61,041 nucleotides of DNA from Moorena producens 3L (lineage in GTDB: Bacteria > Cyanobacteriota > Cyanobacteriia > Cyanobacteriales > Coleofasciculaceae), in assembly GCF_000211815.1 (NCBI RefSeq), contig NZ_GL890942.1, positions 1 through 61,041 on the forward strand, given 5' to 3'. Below are positions 59,717-61,041 of the stretch, piece after piece (the stretch's first letter is position 1; every line of letters starts with the position of its first letter). The translations under genes were made by a program, and so were the position numbers. The notes beneath the pieces are model-generated. The model saw nothing but the letters and a program-made list of their open reading frames with translations. It had not been told where the DNA came from and searched no databases.

Positions 59717-61041
59717 ATGGCACCCCTTTCTCAAACCAACTGGTATCACTCTAATATTAGTTCTCTGTTACAAGAAATCGAGCGAGTTCGTAACTATTTA
59801 GATAAATACATAGAAGGTAAAGAAAATCTACAAATCGTAACTGAATTTGTTGACGATACTTCTGCCCTGGCTCAACTTTGTATCCTTTTCAATCTAACCC
59901 CAATTGAAAGGGATATCCTGCTAATGTGCGTGGGCCAGGAAATAGAACCTATGTTCCATTCTTTGGTGGCCATTGCCCAAAAAAATAGTCCTCACAAAAA
60001 CTATCCTACTCTTAGTTTAGCTCTTGACGCCCTGCCCGGACCCAGTTGGCATGTCCTTTCTCCCCAAAGCCCTTTACAATACTGGCAACTGCTCCACATA
60101 GAACCAGGAAGAATCTTAACCAAGTCCCCCCTAATAATTGACCAGCGTATCCTCTGCTTTCTGTTAGGAGAAAATGCCACAGACCAGCAATTAGCTTGCA
60201 TTATCACTCCCCAACCGCCTCAGACCAAGCAACATCATTTGCCTCCCTCTCAGTTAAGTATAGGGTCGCAATTGATCACCATTTGGTCTGGCAGCGAGGG
60301 GAGAAATAGCTATCCCGTGGTGCAATTATCTGGCTCGGATCGAAGCACTAAATACCAAATTGCCTCCGCCACTTGTCAGGGTTTGGGGTTAAAGTTACAT
60401 ACTCTCGAACCTGCGGCTCTGACCACCAAGCCCCAGTTGGTCTATCAACTCGCGAAGCGTTGGCAAAGGGAAGCAATACTAAGCAATAGTGTCCTGTTTA
60501 TTGACTGCGATAGTTATAATTTTACCGAGCCAGGGCGGGAGTATGCTCTGAGCCAATTTATTGATAGTAACAATACTCGTTTAATCCTCAGCTGCAATCA
60601 CCGAAAAATTGACTGTCAGCGGACTGTTGTTAACCTAGACATCCCCCCATTGAGCCACCAGGAACAATATGACCTGTGGGAATGCCATATAGGGTCAGCA
60701 GCAGCCGAACTTAACGGTCAAATTGAGCGCATCGCCGTACAGTTTAACCTCAGTAGTGCTAGTATTCAAGCCGCCTGTGATCAATTCAAAATTCAAAATT
60801 CAAATGTTCAATTATGGGATTTCTGCCGCCAAATCAGCCGTAATCAATTAGAACACTTAGCGCAACCGATAAATGCTACGGCTACCTGGGATGATCTGGT
60901 ATTACCAACCCCAAAACGGCTGCTTCTTAGCGATATTGCCACTCATCTCAGATACAAGTATAAAGTCTATCAGGAATGGGGTTTCGCCCAAAAAGGCCAT
61001 CGGGGTTTGGGCATCAGCGCCCTTTTTTACGGTGCTAGCGG
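59717..61041 (+). CDS. eCIS AAA+ ATPase, N-terminal part (runs off the window)
   Basis: Open from the ATG at 59717 (AGGAG six bases upstream) to the last base, over 440 codons, so the gene is cut by the window edge. Residues ~30-125 (LAQLCILFNLTPIERDILLM) and the first, degenerate nucleotide-binding module (~175-350, no Walker A; LFIDCDSYNFTEPGREYALS at the Walker B place) match the two-module AAA+ ATPases of injection-system loci. The second module begins ATWDDLVLPTPKRLLLSDIA and the window ends at LFYGASG, the start of Walker A. It probably helps assemble or prime the particle. A heptamer repeat lies within the coding sequence. Confidence 0.85.
   Translation, partial: MAPLSQTNWYHSNISSLLQEIERVRNYLDKYIEGKENLQIVTEFVDDTSALAQLCILFNLTPIERDILLMCVGQEIEPMFHSLVAIAQKNSPHKNYPTLSLALDALPGPSWHVLSPQSPLQYWQLLHIEPGRILTKSPLIIDQRILCFLLGENATDQQLACIITPQPPQTKQHHLPPSQLSIGSQLITIWSGSEGRNSYPVVQLSGSDRSTKYQIASATCQGLGLKLHTLEPAALTTKPQLVYQLAKRWQREAILSNSVLFIDCDSYNFTEPGREYALSQFIDSNNTRLILSCNHRKIDCQRTVVNLDIPPLSHQEQYDLWECHIGSAAAELNGQIERIAVQFNLSSASIQAACDQFKIQNSNVQLWDFCRQISRNQLEHLAQPINATATWDDLVLPTPKRLLLSDIATHLRYKYKVYQEWGFAQKGHRGLGISALFYGAS
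60783..60804. repeat. Heptamer array ATTCAAA inside the eCIS ATPase gene
   Basis: Three AATTCAAA-type units encode QFKIQNSN. This is the same unit as the intergenic array at 57783-57850. Confidence 0.75.

Overview
The window comes from a filamentous, repeat-rich cyanobacterium; a Moorea/Moorena-like genome is my inference, not a proof. Signs seen directly are many HIP1 octamers (GCGATCGC), 7-bp tandem repeat arrays in most gaps, DUF4278 proteins, a sufR/sufBCDS locus of cyanobacterial layout, xisH/xisI, and bacterial cyclic-nucleotide-gated MscS channels. Only one tRNA (Phe, GAA) is seen. There is no rRNA and no CRISPR array.

Layout. 0.1-5.0 kb: tRNA-Phe, a DUF433/DUF5615 toxin-antitoxin pair with a broken copy of its junction, a hypothetical gene, and acnB. 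5-12.5 kb: two DUF4278 genes, a secreted or membrane HEAT-repeat protein fused to a P-loop NTPase, a secreted protein built from two near-identical halves, and long repeat-filled gaps. 12.8-19.2 kb: iron-sulfur assembly, with sufR divergent from sufBCDS. Two perfect CAAC-N6-GTTG operators lie between them, but sufR carries a one-base frameshift. 19.7-29 kb: a decayed accessory island with small hypotheticals, an Rpn-type nuclease, a truncated tyrosine recombinase, two paralogous KilA/antirepressor-like proteins, a pentapeptide-repeat gene split by a MITE, and an ORF with one in-frame stop. 29.7-34.2 kb: a PfkB sugar kinase, remnants of a TpsA-type exoprotein and of an adenylate cyclase, and an MscS channel with a cyclic-nucleotide-binding (CNB) domain.

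35-54.5 kb is the centrepiece: cheW - cheR(TPR) - MCP - MCP - cheW - cheA-REC - cheB - REC-adenylate cyclase. This has the composition of a Wsp pathway, but the output enzyme is a class III cyclase with ATP-type specificity residues instead of a GGDEF protein. Convergent to it are an MscS-CNB channel and an HD-domain protein. Synthesis, possible removal, and reception of cAMP therefore sit together. Two OMEGA-type elements have landed in the cluster: IscB between cheW and cheR, and an IS607 TnpA/TnpB element between cheB and the cyclase.

54.5-58.3 kb is dense in palindromes and carries xisI/xisH (xisH frameshifted), a YafQ-type toxin-antitoxin pair and small ORFs. 58.3-61.0 kb is the edge of an extracellular contractile injection system (eCIS) locus: a DUF4157 effector whose C-terminus carries deaminase-like CAE and CxxC motifs, divergent from the eCIS AAA+ ATPase, which runs off the window at its Walker A motif.

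Several genes (sufR, the pentapeptide gene, iscB, xisH) differ from an intact frame by single bases. Either pseudogene load is high or the assembly has residual indel errors. Reads would decide.
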